Part shown: positions 46,553-58,312 of the stretch, piece by piece | How positions within the stretch are numbered: position 1 is the first letter of the stretch | Layout of the letters: each line of letters opens with the position of its first letter | DNA from: Calliopum simillimum | Taxonomy: Eukaryota > Arthropoda > Insecta > Diptera > Lauxaniidae | Reading direction: 5' to 3' | Length of the DNA stretch: 64,000 bases | NCBI GenBank assembly: GCA_951812925.1 | Contig: OX638371.1 | Span: 82,097,697-82,161,696, forward strand | Program-made: the position numbers and the translations under genes | Notes under the pieces: generated by a model | Seen by the model: the letters and a program-made list of their open reading frames with translations, nothing else | Databases searched by the model: none | What the model was told of the DNA's origin: nothing

Positions 46553-46788
46553 ATTTTGCTGATGCTGCTGTTGTTGTAAGGGACTGCTTGAAAGGGAATC
46601 GCCACCACCTCCACCGCCGCCCCCAGTACTACTACCACCACCGCCGCCTCCTGTTGCGCTGCTATTACTACTGTTATTGTGAAATGATTGAAAAATATCA
46701 TCAATGCATTCATCGCCAGCATTGAAACGTACTGTTATCGGTACACTGCCAGATGGTTTTGAGCCACCAGTTCCACCAGTGTTGCTAC
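46553..46788 (-). CDS. orb2: Orb2, exon 2 (Gly/Ser/Gln-rich N-terminal part)
   Basis: Residues 9-87. After the acceptor TTTTTAG at 46789 the frame reads GSNTGGTGGSKPSGSVPITV, then RFNAGDECIDDIFQSFHNN, a Gly-rich stretch, GDSLSSSPLQQQQHQQN, and the donor GTAAGTTG at 46552 in phase 0. PI(S/T)VRFNA..E..DDI.QSFH and GDSLSSSP are hallmarks of the long Orb2 isoform as I know it from Drosophila. The Gln/His tract here is short (QQQQHQQ). Confidence 0.93.
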
Positions 46789-46858
46789 CTAAAAATATGT
46801 CAGCAAATAGGCACTATAAGCTAAATGTTAATATTGTAAAATTTATTTGTTTTTATAC

Positions 46859-46883
46859 CTTTTGGCATTTTTAAAGAGTCCAT
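46859..46883 (-). CDS. orb2: Orb2, exon 1 coding part (start codon)
   Basis: ATG at 46883-46881 in good context (GCAAATATGG) gives MDSLKMPK plus the first base of Gly9, then GTATAA as donor. The neighbouring intron is only 70 bp. The start matches the Drosophila long-isoform beginning MDSLK.PK, which decides this ATG over the upstream in-frame or out-of-frame ones. An upstream ATG-led short ORF is present in the leader. Confidence 0.92.
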
Positions 46884-47110
46884 ATTTGCAATGTCACCAA
46901 TTGGTGAAGTCTTTTTCATTACTTATGCTCTTCAACAGCAGCAAAACTCAACTTATCTTCGTAGTTGTCTTAGTTCTTTTGCCCTATATTTAGAACAGCA
47001 GCATGACGACGAAGACGATGATAAACAGTGCGACGTGTTGGAAGATGATGTGTTGAAGTGTTATTTGGATTTTTCAAATTAATTTCCACAAGTAAATGAT
47101 GAGTAGTAAT
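46884..47110 (-). other. orb2: orb2 5' leader adjoining the start codon
   Basis: Moderately GC-richer sequence with CATCGTCTTCGTCGTCATG and GTTTTGCTGCTGTTGAAGAG words upstream of the ATG. An acceptor-like TTCTAAATATAG near 46985 would allow a further noncoding 5' exon. The extent of the leader is unknown. Confidence 0.5.
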
Positions 47111-47499
47111 AGGTAGCGGAAAATAAAAAAAGAAATGGAAAACTTTTATGAAAATATTATTATACAATACATAGTGAAACAGCAATTGAAATACAAATAT
47201 TGGGATCACACAATTAACTTAAGAGTAAACGCCAATATGGCTGACAAAACAACTAGGCACAGTCAAACATCGATAACAAAAATGGTTTGACTTAATAATT
47301 GAATCGACCAGAAGCCAATGCGGTTAGGTCCATTTATTGAAACTTTCTGATTTTTACAAATTTCAGTAGAATAAATAATATTCTTCTTGGTTATTAAAGG
47401 ATTAAGTAGGTCAAACAGCAATATTCCCAAGACAAAAATGGTTCTTACTTTTTTACCAAGTTAGAAATGGAGTACGACTTTGAATTATACACCATTAGA

Positions 47500-47850
47500 A
47501 AGATATTTGTGTGTAGATATGCACAAAGTTTAAATTAATCCACAAATAATTACAAATTTTTCAATATTAACATCAAAATATGCGGTCACACAGAGCTGAG
47601 AAGAGGATAAAGCCCAAAGAGAAAAACAAAGTATAGCACTGTGCGTGTTTTTTTTTTTTACTTTTCACATTTGCAATTGTACCAAGGATGATAAATTAGC
47701 TTTTCTATTTTGTACCAAAAAGTAAAAAAAGTACTAAGTTTCCAAAAAGTACTAAGTGTCCAAAAAGTACCAAAATTACTTAATAAATTTGTTGTCGAAT
47801 TTTGACCACTGGGAGGTTCTAGTATAACTAAAAACGCAAATTTTCTCAAT
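47500..47850 (+). repeat. Dispersed repeat, copy 1 of a direct pair
   Basis: TTGTGTGTAGATATGCACAA, AATTTTTCAATATTAACA, GCGGTCACACAGAGCTGAGA and the CCAAAAAGTACTAAG run all recur in the same order and orientation at 58920-59260. Minus-strand ORF signals here are by-products of the repeat. Confidence 0.7.
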
Positions 47851-49737
47851 TTATGTTTTTTGGACTTAACCGCATTAGCTTCTGAACGACTCAATTAATT
47901 AAGTACGTTTCGCCCAATAATTCCTAAAAAAATTCCAAAGGGAAGATTAAGCAACTTCATCAAAATCGTAATAGTTAGGCGATGAAGTCTGGTTTTACAA
48001 GTTCTAAATATTGAGGCCGGAAGGGGCTAATCTTCCTATAAAAAAGCAAGACAAAAAAAAGTCAGCAACAAAAGTGATGTCTATTTACTTCAACAGAGCT
48101 CAGAGCTATTCCCCTGAATACTGGTCCGACAGTAGCTGCGAAATAGTTTACTGAAAACTGCTTACCAAGAGTTATCAAAAATTTGTTAGAAAACCATAAA
48201 AAAAAGGCCGATTTAACATTTATTACGATCTCTAGTATTGAAGAAATTTTAAGGCTCCCGGAAATAATGCTAGAAAATGTTTTGAAAATAAAGCCAAATA
48301 TTAACTACATTCCTAAATAAGATGGAAATAACGCATGAGTTTTGAATGGAGATTTTTACGACTTTATTTCCAAAAAATTTTCTGACGTTATTTATTTTCG
48401 CTACATTAACATATAATATGAGTTATGAAGAATATTTGTTTATCAGAGATTGACTGTAGACCATAAACAAGAAAACACATCATACCGCACCATAGCAATG
48501 TATCTCATTTGAAAATAGAATTATTAGTACAAATGTTATTTAGTTGTACATATTTGCATGCGTGTATGTGTTATAGCTCTCCTAAAATTGGTTCAAATGA
48601 CGAATGTGTTGCAATTGCCACATATTTTAAAACAGCAGCTGCTGCTGCTTCTGCTGCCACTGAAGTTTAATTAGTGGCGAATAATAGCGCCAAATAGTTA
48701 CACGTTTGCATTTTACATCACTTGTGTACCGACGGTTGGCCTATGTGGTTTTTGCTTCGATTTGGTTAAACTGTTTTCGCACATTGTTATCAGAATAAAA
48801 AATGGCAAAAAAAGATACACTACACTGTCAACAATAGTATAGCAAAAAAAAAAACAATTATTAATAGCCAAGTGAGTAGAGATAAATTCACGGAACACAG
48901 ATAAATTTCAAGCAATTATACATGTAGATAAGACATAATTATAGAAGATGAATATTTTTATGAAAATTAAATATTTTGACTTGAAAACTTTTTGATAATA
49001 TTATTATGGCTACATAGTTGAAATGCGTAATTAACTAGTTAACAATTTCCCCTTTGATTTTCTTTTTTTTACAATATAAGCGAAAAACTGCAGTTTAGTA
49101 AAATCGAGTATTTTAACTATGGTTATTTATTCTGAGGGGAACTTGGTAAAATCGATGCTGACTTGATGTTAAGCAGCTTGTAAACATTGAACCAGGTCGA
49201 CATTGGAGACGATCCTCTGAATTCGTGAAGTATCTTAGAAGGATACCTTACCTTTAATCTGTGTCTGAAGTTAAAGCAATAAGTCACCTTTTTTTGGAAT
49301 TCTATTGTTCCTATGATCCATTCAACGAGTAGTTATGCGTTTTACTTCTCAGGTTTGAGTAAGAATCGGATACAAAATTCGGTAAAGGCGGTCTTAGCTT
49401 AGCTTATGCCGATAAAGTGTTATTCCAATCATAAGGCTCGTGTCAGACTTTATAAGTCTCTTGTTTTAGAATTGATTAATTTGGTTTATAGATAACACCT
49501 ATGTATTTTATGCTAAAATTGATTGATACTTAAATTATCTATGACTTGAATTTTATGTTAGGTCCAACACAAATCTTATTTTGAACATCATTTTCTTGTG
49601 CTTTAAAATAATTAGTTTATTATACAAATGTCTCAATTTTTAAGTAAATAAATAAAACTTTTTTGTTCCAAAAATATTTTTTCATTGCTGCAGAACTTAG
49701 TTAGAAGTTTGCCGTTTTGGGCTTGTCATTGGAGCAA

Positions 49738-50030
49738 GTCAATTGTCCTGCTCTGCATTCGGTACAACTAGTTACGAAATAATCTTTTGTGTCAATTGTC
49801 CTGTGACACATTTCATGTAACTACTTAGTTACAAATTAACCCTTGCTAATAAGTTTGTGTCAAATGTCTTCGCTTCGAATAGTTTCAAACCGGTTGCTGT
49901 AAGTAAGATTGTGTCAATTGCCACGCGATACATTTGTTTGGATTACTTTCAAACCAATTCTTGAAAATAAGCTTTTGTCAATAGTCGAGCTTAATTTTCT
50001 TTGGACTAGTTTCGGTCTAATAAGACTGGT
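49738..50030 (+). repeat. Degenerate tandem repeat, unit about 55-68 bp
   Basis: Five successive blocks begin GTCAATTGTCCTG, GTCAATTGTCCTG, GTCAAATGTCTTC, GTCAATTGCCACG and GTCAATAGTCGAG. Each is followed by an ACTAGTT/ATAGTTTCAAACC-like segment and ends AATAAG(C)TTTTGT. Similar words (GGTCACTTGAACTAGTTTGG) reappear around 50450-50640. Confidence 0.7.
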
Positions 50031-50644
50031 AAACAAAAGGTTAAGTAGATCAGGTATACTTTTTCCTAATGATTTAGCTATTCTAAACAATATAGTACTG
50101 TGTTTTTAGTTTAGTGCTAGTAAGTGCAAATATCGGGGTTTTTGAACATGTTTGAAGTTGTGTCACTTCAACAGAAGAAACTAGCACATTTTCGCTTATT
50201 TTAACTTTTTCTTTAAAATTCACCATTTTGAAGTTTTAATCAGTTTATTTACTTACAAAAATAAAACCTTAACAGTCCAAAGTATATGATTTGACCCTAA
50301 ATTAATGGAGAACATCTTAAGGTAGAGAAACATAACGTTCAAAATAAATGAAGGCTTAGAAACTTTCCACTAAAAGTTGAATAACAATCCTAATTAATTT
50401 TAATTAATTTTTAAATTACTAAAATCATAAAGCAACAAATTCAGAGGTCAAAGTTGACTCTCTCTGCATTCACTTGGAATAGTTGCGAGTCGGTCACTTG
50501 AACTAGTTTGGGATGAGTTTGGGGATAAAACATAAGAATTAGTTCTCGCAACAAATTTGCTTGGAGTAGTTGGAAGCGCATCCATTGTGGTAAGTTGAAT
50601 ACTACGATTAGTTTGGAACTAGTTTGAAACCAGAACGTTTATAC

Positions 50645-50745
50645 AGAAACGAAAATTTTTGCAATCAAAATCGAATCAGCCATATTATCTAATTCGATTT
50701 AGTTCGAATCGAAATAGAATTACATGATAAGGGTAATTATAGCAC
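50645..50745. repeat. Fragment of the ATCGAATC palindrome family
   Basis: TTGCAATCAAAATCGAATCA and TCTAATTCGATTTAGTTCGA, then ATGATAAGGG, match parts of the palindrome at 62275-62536. Confidence 0.65.
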
Positions 50746-51859
50746 TAAAACATTCCATTTGAAAAAGATCTATAAGGAAATTTCTATAGACAAATTAGAT
50801 TTATGTACATATTTAATAAAAAGTTCCAGAAAATATATTTTAATACTTTTCAAAAAGAGTGTGTTGTTTATTAAAAAAAAAATTGTCATCACAATTTTCT
50901 TTTATTTTCATGAGCTCCGTACATTTCAACTGAACTAAATGTATGCAAAAAAAAAACAAAAGTTAAAAGGAGCATCATAATCGATACATAATTTTGCCCT
51001 ATAACTGAAATGAAACGAAGTAAACCAAAGAGAACCAAAAAATTAAGTCAAAGAGAGATTCCAACACAATCTGATTTTGTTGTTGTTTTGGTTGCAATCT
51101 TTTTTTTTTCGTTTTCAGCAAGTGGAAGCCAATGTATTGTACATAGTCGAATAAATTGTAGTGTGAGCTCGAGCTGTGAGTAAACGAACCAACGAATGAA
51201 CGAATTACCGCACTATTGTGTTTCCCCAATAAAGCAGATGAAATGAGCAACAACAACGTACAGTAGATCAGAGTTCAAAGCAAAATTTAGCAAAGGAAAA
51301 CAGAGCAAAACAAACCGAATTAAACCCAAAGTGGGGAATAATGGCAAAAAATAGAAAATGAAAACTAGGCCATGCGCTGTTTTCTTCTTGACTCCATTGC
51401 TGCGCCACATTTGTATATAAATATTTTGCTCATAAACACCACGACAAAACATTTTCTCTACTTCCTCTTGCTTCACCGGAATTTCGTTCTATTTTGTAGA
51501 AAAAAAAAATAGTTTTATTGTTAATTTCTCAAGTAACATTAGTTAAACATTACAAAAAATGGTTAAGTTTATTGCTTTGTGAGAAAATTAATACTTTTTG
51601 CTCGTGTTCAGAAAACTTTGTGTAACGGTTATACATCAGCTTTGCGTTAGCACTTCGTGAAACCAATGCTAATGTAACCCACGTACAATACAAAGTACAA
51701 GCTTCTGAATAGCCCATCCTCGTTTACTTGCTTGAAGGGATTTAGTTAGTTTATACTTAGTTATGCACAAACCGAGTTAGATTGCTTTTCGATTTATATG
51801 AGAAATTTTTTATGGTTAGATGAAAAATCAAATTAATTGTAAACATGGCAATGCTATTT

Positions 51860-52027
51860 AGCCACTACAATTCTGAGTATAAAAAAATTTCCAGAGTGAA
51901 ATTATAGAGAAGCTTTATGAAATGTAGTTCACATCCAATTTTATGCAAAAAAAAAAAAGCAAAAGTTAAAAACTTCAAAAATTGGAAAAATGTAATGTCT
52001 AGTTGTAGTTTTAGCCCGAAGATATAT
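51860..52027 (-). repeat. Isolated terminus of the TIR element family, copy D
   Basis: CATCCAATTTTATGCAAAAA, then AATGTAATGTCTAGTTGTAG and TTTTAGCCCGAAGATATA, correspond to the right end of copies A and B. No left terminus recognised. Confidence 0.6.
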
Positions 52028-52769
52028 ACATAAGTGAAAATAGTGCAAATGATGTTAGATTTGGTTACTAGCAAACCAACTGTTAGAGGGTTAACCAAGT
52101 TATGCAGTGGGAACGCTGACCTTTCTTTTTTATTTCGGTTTAATAATCCAAAGTAGTGGGAACAGGAAAATTTAAATAACATTCGCGATTAATCCTGTCG
52201 TCAAATTAATACATAGTAAAATCTGACAAGGGCGCAGTATAGGTCTTTCTGACTCCTTTTTTAAAACTGTGTTTTAAAGTAAACATTTTTTATTTCTAAG
52301 GTCTTTATCAAAAACTATATATGTACATCCTTGTTATTATGCAATAGCCAAATATTTCAAATTTTCCAAAAACTATTATTGAAGATTTCGGTAGAGCCAC
52401 TTTCAAACACCACAATAAGTATTTTAAATATGTAAATTATTTTATAAGCATAAGGTTAAATCTTATTAATCATTAAAAAAATCTGAATATTTTACATAAA
52501 TTTTGTGGTATTTCAACGGCGGGAATCTCTAAAAAAATAATTTTTGGAAAATTTTAAATATTTGGCTTCTTTAATTTATTGTATTTTGATGAAAAATTAG
52601 ATTTGACAGAGCAAAATCTATAAAATCTTTCCAGCTGAAAACTTGAATCATTAAAAAAGTGGACTACTTGACTTATTTGGACAGTGCGTAGCTCCTAATG
52701 GTGATGAAAGTAAAGAGTAGAACTAACAAAACGAAAGGTGTCTTGCAATCATAATTCCAGTCAACGACA

Positions 52770-53270
52770 ACAAAATGTTCTTCCAGTTCTTCCATACGGC
52801 TGTGAAATGTGATTAACAGCACCTTCTGAAATTTCGAAATGCTAGTCCATTGTAGTCATTATCCTATGTTCGTTCAAATCAAATGGTGAAAATAAAAAAA
52901 GTTTGATCACACACTAGCTACCAACCTTCCATTGTGTTGCATACCCTTGGTTGACAGGAGACGCGGTCGTCATCAGAAAGACTTCAATTCAACATAAAAC
53001 AAGCATGAAATCGAAATAGCTACAGAAGTTCTGTTTAAGCCCTAGGTTTCAAAGAAGTTATATGTTAAATGGTGAAATGCAGACAAGTTTTCAATTATTT
53101 TGACAGTTGTCGAATAAATTACGACAGAAAATGTAAAAATTAGACCATAACAAACGAGAAATGAAGTAAGCAGAGGACATACTCTTCGGAAACCAGAGCC
53201 AAATTTACCATCTTCAATGGAATCCACAAGATAGTAGAAAACGTGGTAGACCAAAAGTCACCTGAACAAA
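52770..53270 (+). pseudogene. LINE reverse-transcriptase C-terminal relic
   Basis: Broken plus-strand frames recall the far C-terminal part of endonuclease/RT proteins: PVLPYGCEM near 52790, then LRKPEPNLPSSME with NPQDS-KRGRPKVT in a shifted frame at 53170-53260 (compare the common GHTLRKP...WNPQG.R.RGRP.. pattern). Multiple stops and frameshifts are present. It is a different, older element from the LINE at 1-2600. Confidence 0.6.
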
Positions 53271-54767
53271 GTTTTCGTAGAAATCCAAGAATCGGAAAAC
53301 ATTTGCGTTAGATTGAGACATTTTACATTGGCCCCATGCTCCCTCGAGGAGTATACATACATGTTTGTATGTTCTAAGTACGAAAATTGCTATTTTATAG
53401 AATCATACCTATTCATATCATATATAAATGTATCATCACCTGAAATTAATGCAAAAGGACTTTTTGCATTTTAGAATAGATGAATATATGATTTTTAACT
53501 TTCAAGCAGACCTATTTCGTAATCCAAGTGGTTTCAATTACTTTTCATTTCGGAAGTTTTTTGATAAAAATGATGGTTACACGATTATAAGTATTAGAAT
53601 CTATTTTGTGGAGAATTACAGGCAACAAGATCGTGAATACGGCTATTGATTTGTATTTAAGAAAAAGTAATCGTTTAAGAAATATTCGATAAAATCGAAT
53701 TTTACGACTTTTGCGGTTTTTTTAAGAATATTTCATAGGGTTACTTTTTTGTTAATGCAAATCAATATTATTTGTAGAACCTATCATTCTCCACAACAGA
53801 GATGAAAATACTTTTTATTGTTCGACCCACCGTTTTCATCAAAAAGCCTCCTAAATGAAAAGTAATTGAAATCATACGGATTTCGGAACAGACCCAATGT
53901 TGTCATTTCAAAATGATTATAACTTTTTAAAGAAAAACCATATATAATCTACTTATATGTAAATATATACGCATATATACGCATTTGATAAAAAATAATT
54001 TCGTGCCTCCTCTATATAACATCAAAAATCGTGTTTTTTGAAATTTAAGTTTAGAATATCTCGAAAACCATCCGTGACAGACCAATTCTAAATTGTTTCG
54101 CATTTTTCAAAAAACCGTTTTTCAAAAGCTGGATGAATCTGTAATGGTGTTTTTTTTTTTTAAATTCAATTAGGAACAAAATGAACCATGTCAGTACAAA
54201 ATCGGTGCTTGTTCAACAAAATTGTATATTTTTAGCCAATTTGCCAGCACTAGTTTTTTATTTTTTTTCACAAGCGAATCAAATACATATTGCGAAAAAA
54301 TAAAAAATGTTCGGTCTTTTTGGATTTCAGGTGACGGATATGTAAACATTCGGTTACCGGACATAATCCCCACTTCGTAAATAGGGATTGTCCGAAAATT
54401 TTCGGTCATAATCCCTATTTTGGTATCGGAGGCATACTCCCTATTTCGTGAATGGGGGATTGCCATGGCACCAAATATTCTTTACAATAAACTAAAATCG
54501 TTTCTGCCATACCTGCTTTATTTTTTTCGAGTTATATTTTTGTTAAAAATTATTTCTTCGCTGTGCCGTTTCTTTTATTCTTTTGTTTGTTTTAATTACT
54601 TTTTGATGTTCGTTATTTTGCACTTGATAGGTTTTGTTTTATTCAATTTTTAAAAATCTTTTCAAATTATTTTTTTCTTTCTTTCTCTCTGCTTTCAAAC
54701 GTCGTTTGTCGTGCAATTTATTTTGCTTTTCTTTTTTTACTTCTTCTCGCGCATCTCACTTCCCATC

Positions 54768-55390
54768 AGGTGAATCGCTGCTTTGCGTTTGTTCTCATTT
54801 CCGGGGGTGCTCCGCTGGTCATTCGTTGCTGCTACCAACGAAGCCTCTCACTGCATTTGCAACTTTAATTCGCATAAAATTCTTGAAAATTTCATAGTTT
54901 GCACTCAATTATTTTCTTATTCTTTTTCAAAAATCTCTTGCAATTGGATCTTTTTAATTTAATTCGCTTAATTACAAAATTATAAAATAATTTTATAAAA
55001 AATTTTCGTTATGAAAAAGAAAATAATTTTTTTTTCTGAAATTTTTCACACGCGTTCTTTGTTTTAAAAATTTTTTATACTTTTGCGTAATGTTTTTCCT
55101 TAACTTTTTAACAAGTAGTTTTGCAACGGAATTCTTTTCTTGTTTTTTATAAATTTTAAGCAATTTTATGGGATTTTATTTTTCCAAAAAATATTTTAAT
55201 ACGCGTTTGCAATGTATTTGCAATAAAATTTTCACCCGAACTAATTTTCCGACTGCGCGCTCGACCGACCACTCGTTCAGGGAAAAATCAATCTTTTCGT
55301 CGTTCTTCTTGTTCTGCTTTGGCTTTAAATTCCAATTGGATTCACCAAGCAACATTTCAGCATTGTGATGAACACAACTACCGTTGAGGG
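54768..55390 (-). promoter_or_regulatory. Possible 5' noncoding exon/promoter of orb2
   Basis: This is the only longer stretch in the upstream interval with fairly GC-rich, non-repetitive sequence (GAACGAGTGGTCGGTCGAGC on the minus strand at about 55262-55281; CGGAGCACCCCCGGAAATGA at about 54800). Its start lies near ACTACCGTTGAGGGATAACA and a donor-like GGGAAGTGAGATG sits near 54765 on the minus strand. It is 8 kb upstream of the orb2 start codon on the same strand. Inference only; no transcript evidence. Confidence 0.3.
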
Positions 55391-56032
55391 ATAACAATGT
55401 TGCCTTTTATGGCAGTATGTACCATTTCAAAAAAATTCAGTTTTAATGTTAATTTTTTTATCAGGGGTAGTTAAAAGGGAAAAAAGTTTTAGCACAAAAT
55501 GACTAGCCGTATTCCTTAAAGCGTGAAAGATGATGCATCAGTCTAACGACTGGCACTGCGATTGAGAGTTGTGCTACCAACCGGGAGGTTCTCGGTTCAA
55601 CTTCCGCCCAGGCCAAAAAACACAAGTTTCCAACTTTTATTTTTTCAATTATAATTAATGAGTCTAACGAGTCTTTGTGGCGAAAGACGAAACATATGTC
55701 ATTATAGCCGTGTTTTGAATCCGTTCCTTAATTTGTCATAATTATGTGTTTGAAAAATGCATTGATGGATTTATATGTAAATCGATCTTTGCAAATATAT
55801 GACTACATGATCAATTAAAAATTAGTTTTCAAAATCAATACAATCTTTGACAGTTTTATTTAGAGTTGAGTTATCAACCCAAATCTTGACTAACATATCG
55901 ATACCTTAGAGCGCAATAGTCCTATCTCCATTTTTCAATTGTTGGGAAATGCAGAGAGAAGATTTCAAACAGTGGTTATTTAGAATTAGCTGCTATCTTG
56001 ATATAACGATACATGCTTTAATTTTACATATA

Positions 56033-56270
56033 CAGGCATGTTCTCAATTCCAACTTAAATCGGAATCGGAATGGAATCAATCTTAAAGTGCTCTGCGTTT
56101 CGAAAAACAAAATGTAATCGGAATTTTATTGCAATAAATAGAATTGGCTACTGGTTTCAATCCAATTTACTAAAACGCAATTCCGATGTGGTGTTCAATA
56201 TCGAAACGCAGAGCACCATAAAATTAATTCCATTCCGATTACGATCGAAATCGAAATTGAGAACATGTAC
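56033..56270. mobile_element. MITE, terminus CAGGCATGTTCT, copy 2
   Basis: CAGGCATGTTCTCAATTCCA with ATCGGAATCGGAATGGAATC and GCTCTGCGTTTCG is mirrored by CGAAACGCAGAGCACC and ATTGAGAACATG. It matches copy 1 at 13544-13782 in arm order and size. Confidence 0.75.
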
Positions 56271-56514
56271 AATTTTATCAATTTGTAACAAATCTCAGTC
56301 AATTTATACTATGCCATTACTTTTGCCCTTATTTGGGATTGTACTACAGTTAAAACAAACGGCACATTTCATAAATTTAATGAACGACTAGCATTTCCCG
56401 GTGTATATATTCACCAAATCTCATCGATGTGCGTTAAAAGTTTCAGAGGTATGACATTTTTTAAGGGCGTGGTATCGCCCATTTGAATTTTATGAAATAT
56501 ATGTTATTACAAAA

Positions 56515-57194
56515 TCCATTGGCATTTCGATGATGTCGCACGTTACCGTCGAACACATTTGAAGTTAAAGAAAGCTTAAATAGAACGGATTTTATTTTGA
56601 CAATAGGCTTAAATTAACTTTTTTTTAGGGACGTGTCATCGCTCATTTTCCCAGTGAACAATATTTGTCCCGGCGCACTCTGGCGCTCTGTCCACATTTA
56701 TCAAATCTCAATCATGTACTATTTTGCAATTCTTTAAAAAAAATCTTAAAAACCGCCTTATTGAACGCGCTATTTTTAAAAAATTAAAACAAAATTAATA
56801 AGTTTTAAAATTTATTAAGTGGATCCATTTCGACTTTCATCAGCACAAACGTTTTTCAGTTTTTTCTGCTGATGATGACGAAAGTCGAAATTGTAAAATA
56901 TTTAATTCGACCGTGCAGTATTGTCCGAATATTATTTTTAGTTTCGAAACTAATAATAAATAAAATCATTCATTCACGTTAAATATTTTAATGTTTTTTA
57001 AATATTTTCAGAGATTTGATGAAGTGATTTTTGTAGATGCGTGACACCATCATTTTTCCCAGTACACATTATTTGTCTTGGTGCTTTTTACATATGTACC
57101 AATTCTCATCCATGTACGAGAAATAGCTTCAGTGATATGACTATTTAATTTATTGACTCACTTTGGTTTACTTTTCTGTGGAAATACCCATTTG
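56515..57194. mobile_element. TIR element, CATATGGGCATTTCCA family, copy 2
   Basis: CCATTGGCATTTCGATGATG on the left and TTCTGTGGAAATACCCATTT on the right correspond to the ends of copy 1 (35044-36011). Internal ACGTGTCATCGCTCATT, TTTGTCCCGGCGCACTCTGG and CAGAGATTTGATGAAGTG also match. Extra sequence with GACTTTCATCAGCACAAACG and its inverse (56820-56900) is a further small insertion. Confidence 0.65.
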
Positions 57195-58023
57195 TTTTTA
57201 GTAAATGGTTAGGTAAACAAAATTACAAAAACGATGGAAAACACACGCACAGCACTGTTTATTGATGGAGAAGTGAATTTTCTAATGAAGTTAGTGTGTA
57301 GAAACTAAAATATAATTGATTGAAAACAGACACTGTTACAGCTCGTGAAAAATCTGGTGGCCACCTTATGAGTAACCAAAGAAAGAAATTTGAGGTTTAA
57401 ACTAATGCCTGAAAATAAAATATTTTTGATTAAGCTCTTGTCATTAGTTAACTAATGACTGAATCTGAGCCTAAATACCTTTAATTGGAAAACAAAAAGG
57501 TTAAGTAAAGACTTTTCTGATTGAATAGACCATGGAAGCGTATCAAATCTGTTATATTTGCTAATGTGGAGCATAGAGTACGAAATACAAATGTTTTGAA
57601 AAGCAATAATTATAACATGATATCATCACCTCAATACTATAACTATGTTACTCAAATTTTCGAGTTTTCAGAAAAATCAATCTTTAGAAAATTTAATTTA
57701 AACTGATTTTAGAATTTTTTAGCTTTGTTTTCTCTTATGACTACGCAATGGTGCTACTTTAGAGTACTCTGATAAGAGCAGATTGTTTATCAAAACAAGC
57801 AGAATATCATGACAACGATTCAGACAAAGCACAATATTGGGCGATTATTTCGTTAAGATATACATAGTTGAATATAGATTGACAAGATAGGCTTTTGCAA
57901 AGCTAGCCGAAGCAGTAGTTAGTTAAGTTATATTCCACAACTAATCGATAATTGTACTCTTTTCAATAAAGCACCAAAAATTAAAACGGTATTTGTTGGG
58001 GAATCATAATTGATAGCTTGTAT

Positions 58024-58266
58024 CTGTGCAAAGATGGCAAAAGCTGTTATCGCATGTTTTCATAATTGTTCAGGACAGCAAATTTAAATTTTTAATTGAT
58101 ATGAAAAATCACAAAACCCGGTTTTTCAAGTTTTTTTCTAAGGAACTACAAGTCCTAGAGCAAATCTGATTTTCCAGCTTGTAGATCTCACCGAGAACAA
58201 TACCCTGGACTACATAGCTTATTTTCACAAAATCTGCTCGATAGCAGCTTTTGCCATCTTTGCACA
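58024..58266. mobile_element. MITE, terminus CTGTGCAAAGATGGCAAAAG
   Basis: CTGTGCAAAGATGGCAAAAG CTGTTATCG at the left and CGATAGCAGCTTTTGCCATC TTTGCACAG at the right, 243 bp, no ORF. The flank GTAT occurs directly on both sides (58020-58023 and 58267-58270), a possible 4-bp target duplication. Confidence 0.8.
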
Positions 58267-58312
58267 GGTATCATTTCAGAACAACAACCAAAACATTGTT
58301 CCAGTGTAAAGC

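Noticed and set aside
47658..47894. 78-residue minus-strand ORF
   Set aside because: Lies in the dispersed repeat shared with 59 kb and is low complexity (repeated FWxLSTF).
55520..55625. tRNA-like stretch (CGGTTCAACTTCCGCC) on the plus strand
   Set aside because: B-box-like only; no convincing A-box or acceptor pairing. Possibly an old tRNA-derived fragment, but not supportable.
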